Assembly: GCA_022844585.1 (NCBI GenBank)
Contig: JALHLM010000422.1
Span: 1-5,463 of the forward strand
Direction: 5' to 3'
From: Pirellulales bacterium
GTDB lineage: Bacteria > Planctomycetota > Planctomycetia > Pirellulales > JALHLM01
Length of the DNA stretch: 5,463 bases
Part shown: one piece after another, positions 4,866-5,463 of the stretch
Layout of the letters: each line of letters starts with the position of its first letter
Position numbering within the stretch: the first letter of the stretch is position 1
Translations under genes and position numbers: made by a program
Notes under the pieces: model-generated
Databases searched by the model: none
Told to the model about the DNA's origin: nothing
Seen by the model: only the letters and a program-made list of their open reading frames with translations

Positions 4866-5463
4866 TTACCCCTTCTTGAACTGCCGCCCCGCGTATTCCG
4901 CCGTCGCGCCGAGGCTCTCCTCGATGCGCAGCAGTTGATTGTACTTCGCCAGGCGGTCGGTACGGGACATCGAGCCGGTCTTGATCTGTCCGGTCGAGAG
5001 GGCCACGGCCAGGTCGGCGATCGTGGCGTCTTCCGTCTCGCCGCTACGGTGACTGGCAATGCTGGTGTAGCCGTTGCGATGGGCGAGCTGGATCGCTTCG
5101 ATCGTCTCGGTCAGCGTGCCGATCTGGTTGACCTTGATCAGAATGCTGTTGGCGATTCCTTCGTCGATGCCGCGCTGCAGCCGCTTGGTGTTGGTCACGA
5201 ACAAGTCGTCGCCGACCAATTGCACCTTTGAACCCAGACGCTTGGTGAGCATCTTCCAGCCTTCCCAATCGTCCTCGCTGCAACCATCTTCGATCGAGCA
5301 GATCGGGTACTTTTCGGACCATGAGGCCAGCACTTCGACCATGCCGGCGCTGTCGATCTCCTGGCCGTCGATCTTGTACTTCTTCGTCTTGGCGTCGTAG
5401 AACTCGGTCGCCGCGGCGTCGAGCGCAATCTTCACTTGCGAACCGAGTTGGTAGCCGGCCGCG
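4866..5463 (-). CDS. eno: Enolase (phosphopyruvate hydratase), C-terminal part
   Basis: This is the last 198 residues of enolase, which is usually about 430 residues long. It converts 2-phosphoglycerate to phosphoenolpyruvate in glycolysis in the cytoplasm, as a dimer or octamer with two Mg ions. The part present is most of the C-terminal TIM barrel. The Mg ligands are D15 (IALDAAATEF), E58 (CSIEDG) and the Asp of VGDDLFVTN (near 85). The catalytic base is K110 in ILIKVNQIGTLTET, the PROSITE enolase signature. Substrate contacts are H138 in SHRSGETEDATIADLAVAL and K161 in TGQIKTG. All key residues in this part are intact. The frame runs off the right edge (AAGYQLGSQ precedes the GTG at 5435, which is internal Val, not a start). 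The stop is TAA at 4868-4866, and the C-terminus FKKG is a normal ending. It is followed on the same strand by a long inverted repeat and two small membrane protein genes. Confidence 0.97.
   Translation of the reverse strand, partial: AAGYQLGSQVKIALDAAATEFYDAKTKKYKIDGQEIDSAGMVEVLASWSEKYPICSIEDGCSEDDWEGWKMLTKRLGSKVQLVGDDLFVTNTKRLQRGIDEGIANSILIKVNQIGTLTETIEAIQLAHRNGYTSIASHRSGETEDATIADLAVALSTGQIKTGSMSRTDRLAKYNQLLRIEESLGATAEYAGRQFKKG

Noticed and set aside
5433..5435. GTG at 5435 as the start of a short enolase
   Set aside because: It is an internal Val codon in the conserved stretch before the Mg-binding IALD. The frame continues to the window edge.

Overview
The window is a high-GC bacterial fragment with seven protein-coding genes, two of them cut by the ends. 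It most resembles a planctomycete of the Pirellulales type. This rests on four points: a DUF11 surface-protein C-terminus with a planctomycete-like ending, weak or absent Shine-Dalgarno sites, lineage-typical hypothetical membrane proteins, and intergenic spaces filled with short palindromic and low-complexity repeats. The assignment is inference from remembered family resemblance, not from a search. The first 13 bases match the 3' end of the Illumina sequencing adapter and are almost certainly not genomic.

Layout, plus strand: the C-terminal end of a DUF11 repeat protein (14-448), a 551-base gene-free stretch with repeats (449-999), a membrane fatty acid desaturase (1000-2115), and a class I SAM-dependent methyltransferase (2196-2855). 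Layout, minus strand, reading from the right edge leftward: the C-terminal part of enolase (5463-4866), a 122-base gap holding a perfect 21-bp inverted repeat, a 126-residue two-helix membrane protein (4743-4363), a 180-residue membrane-anchored protein overlapping it by 4 bases (4366-3824), a 196-base repeat-rich gap, and a PIG-L/LmbE-type zinc deacetylase (3627-2845). The methyltransferase and deacetylase converge and overlap tail to tail by 11 bases.

The genes do not form one obvious pathway. Enolase is a glycolytic housekeeping gene. The two small membrane proteins behind it look translationally coupled and probably act together, in an unknown role. The desaturase and methyltransferase are co-directional 80 bases apart and could both act in lipid or small-molecule modification, but nothing in the sequence fixes a shared substrate.

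The most interesting structure is between the genes. There are two REPIN-like doublets of a GTGGCACGG...CCGTGCCAC palindrome (479-576 and 3685-3783). There are also short tandem repeats of three unrelated units that all have a 7-base period (CTCCTGG, ACTGAAA/C, GAATGAT/ATTCATC), plus a purine-rich tract with 8-base spacing. I see no tRNA, rRNA, CRISPR array, transposase or defence system, and no convincing undescribed multi-gene system.
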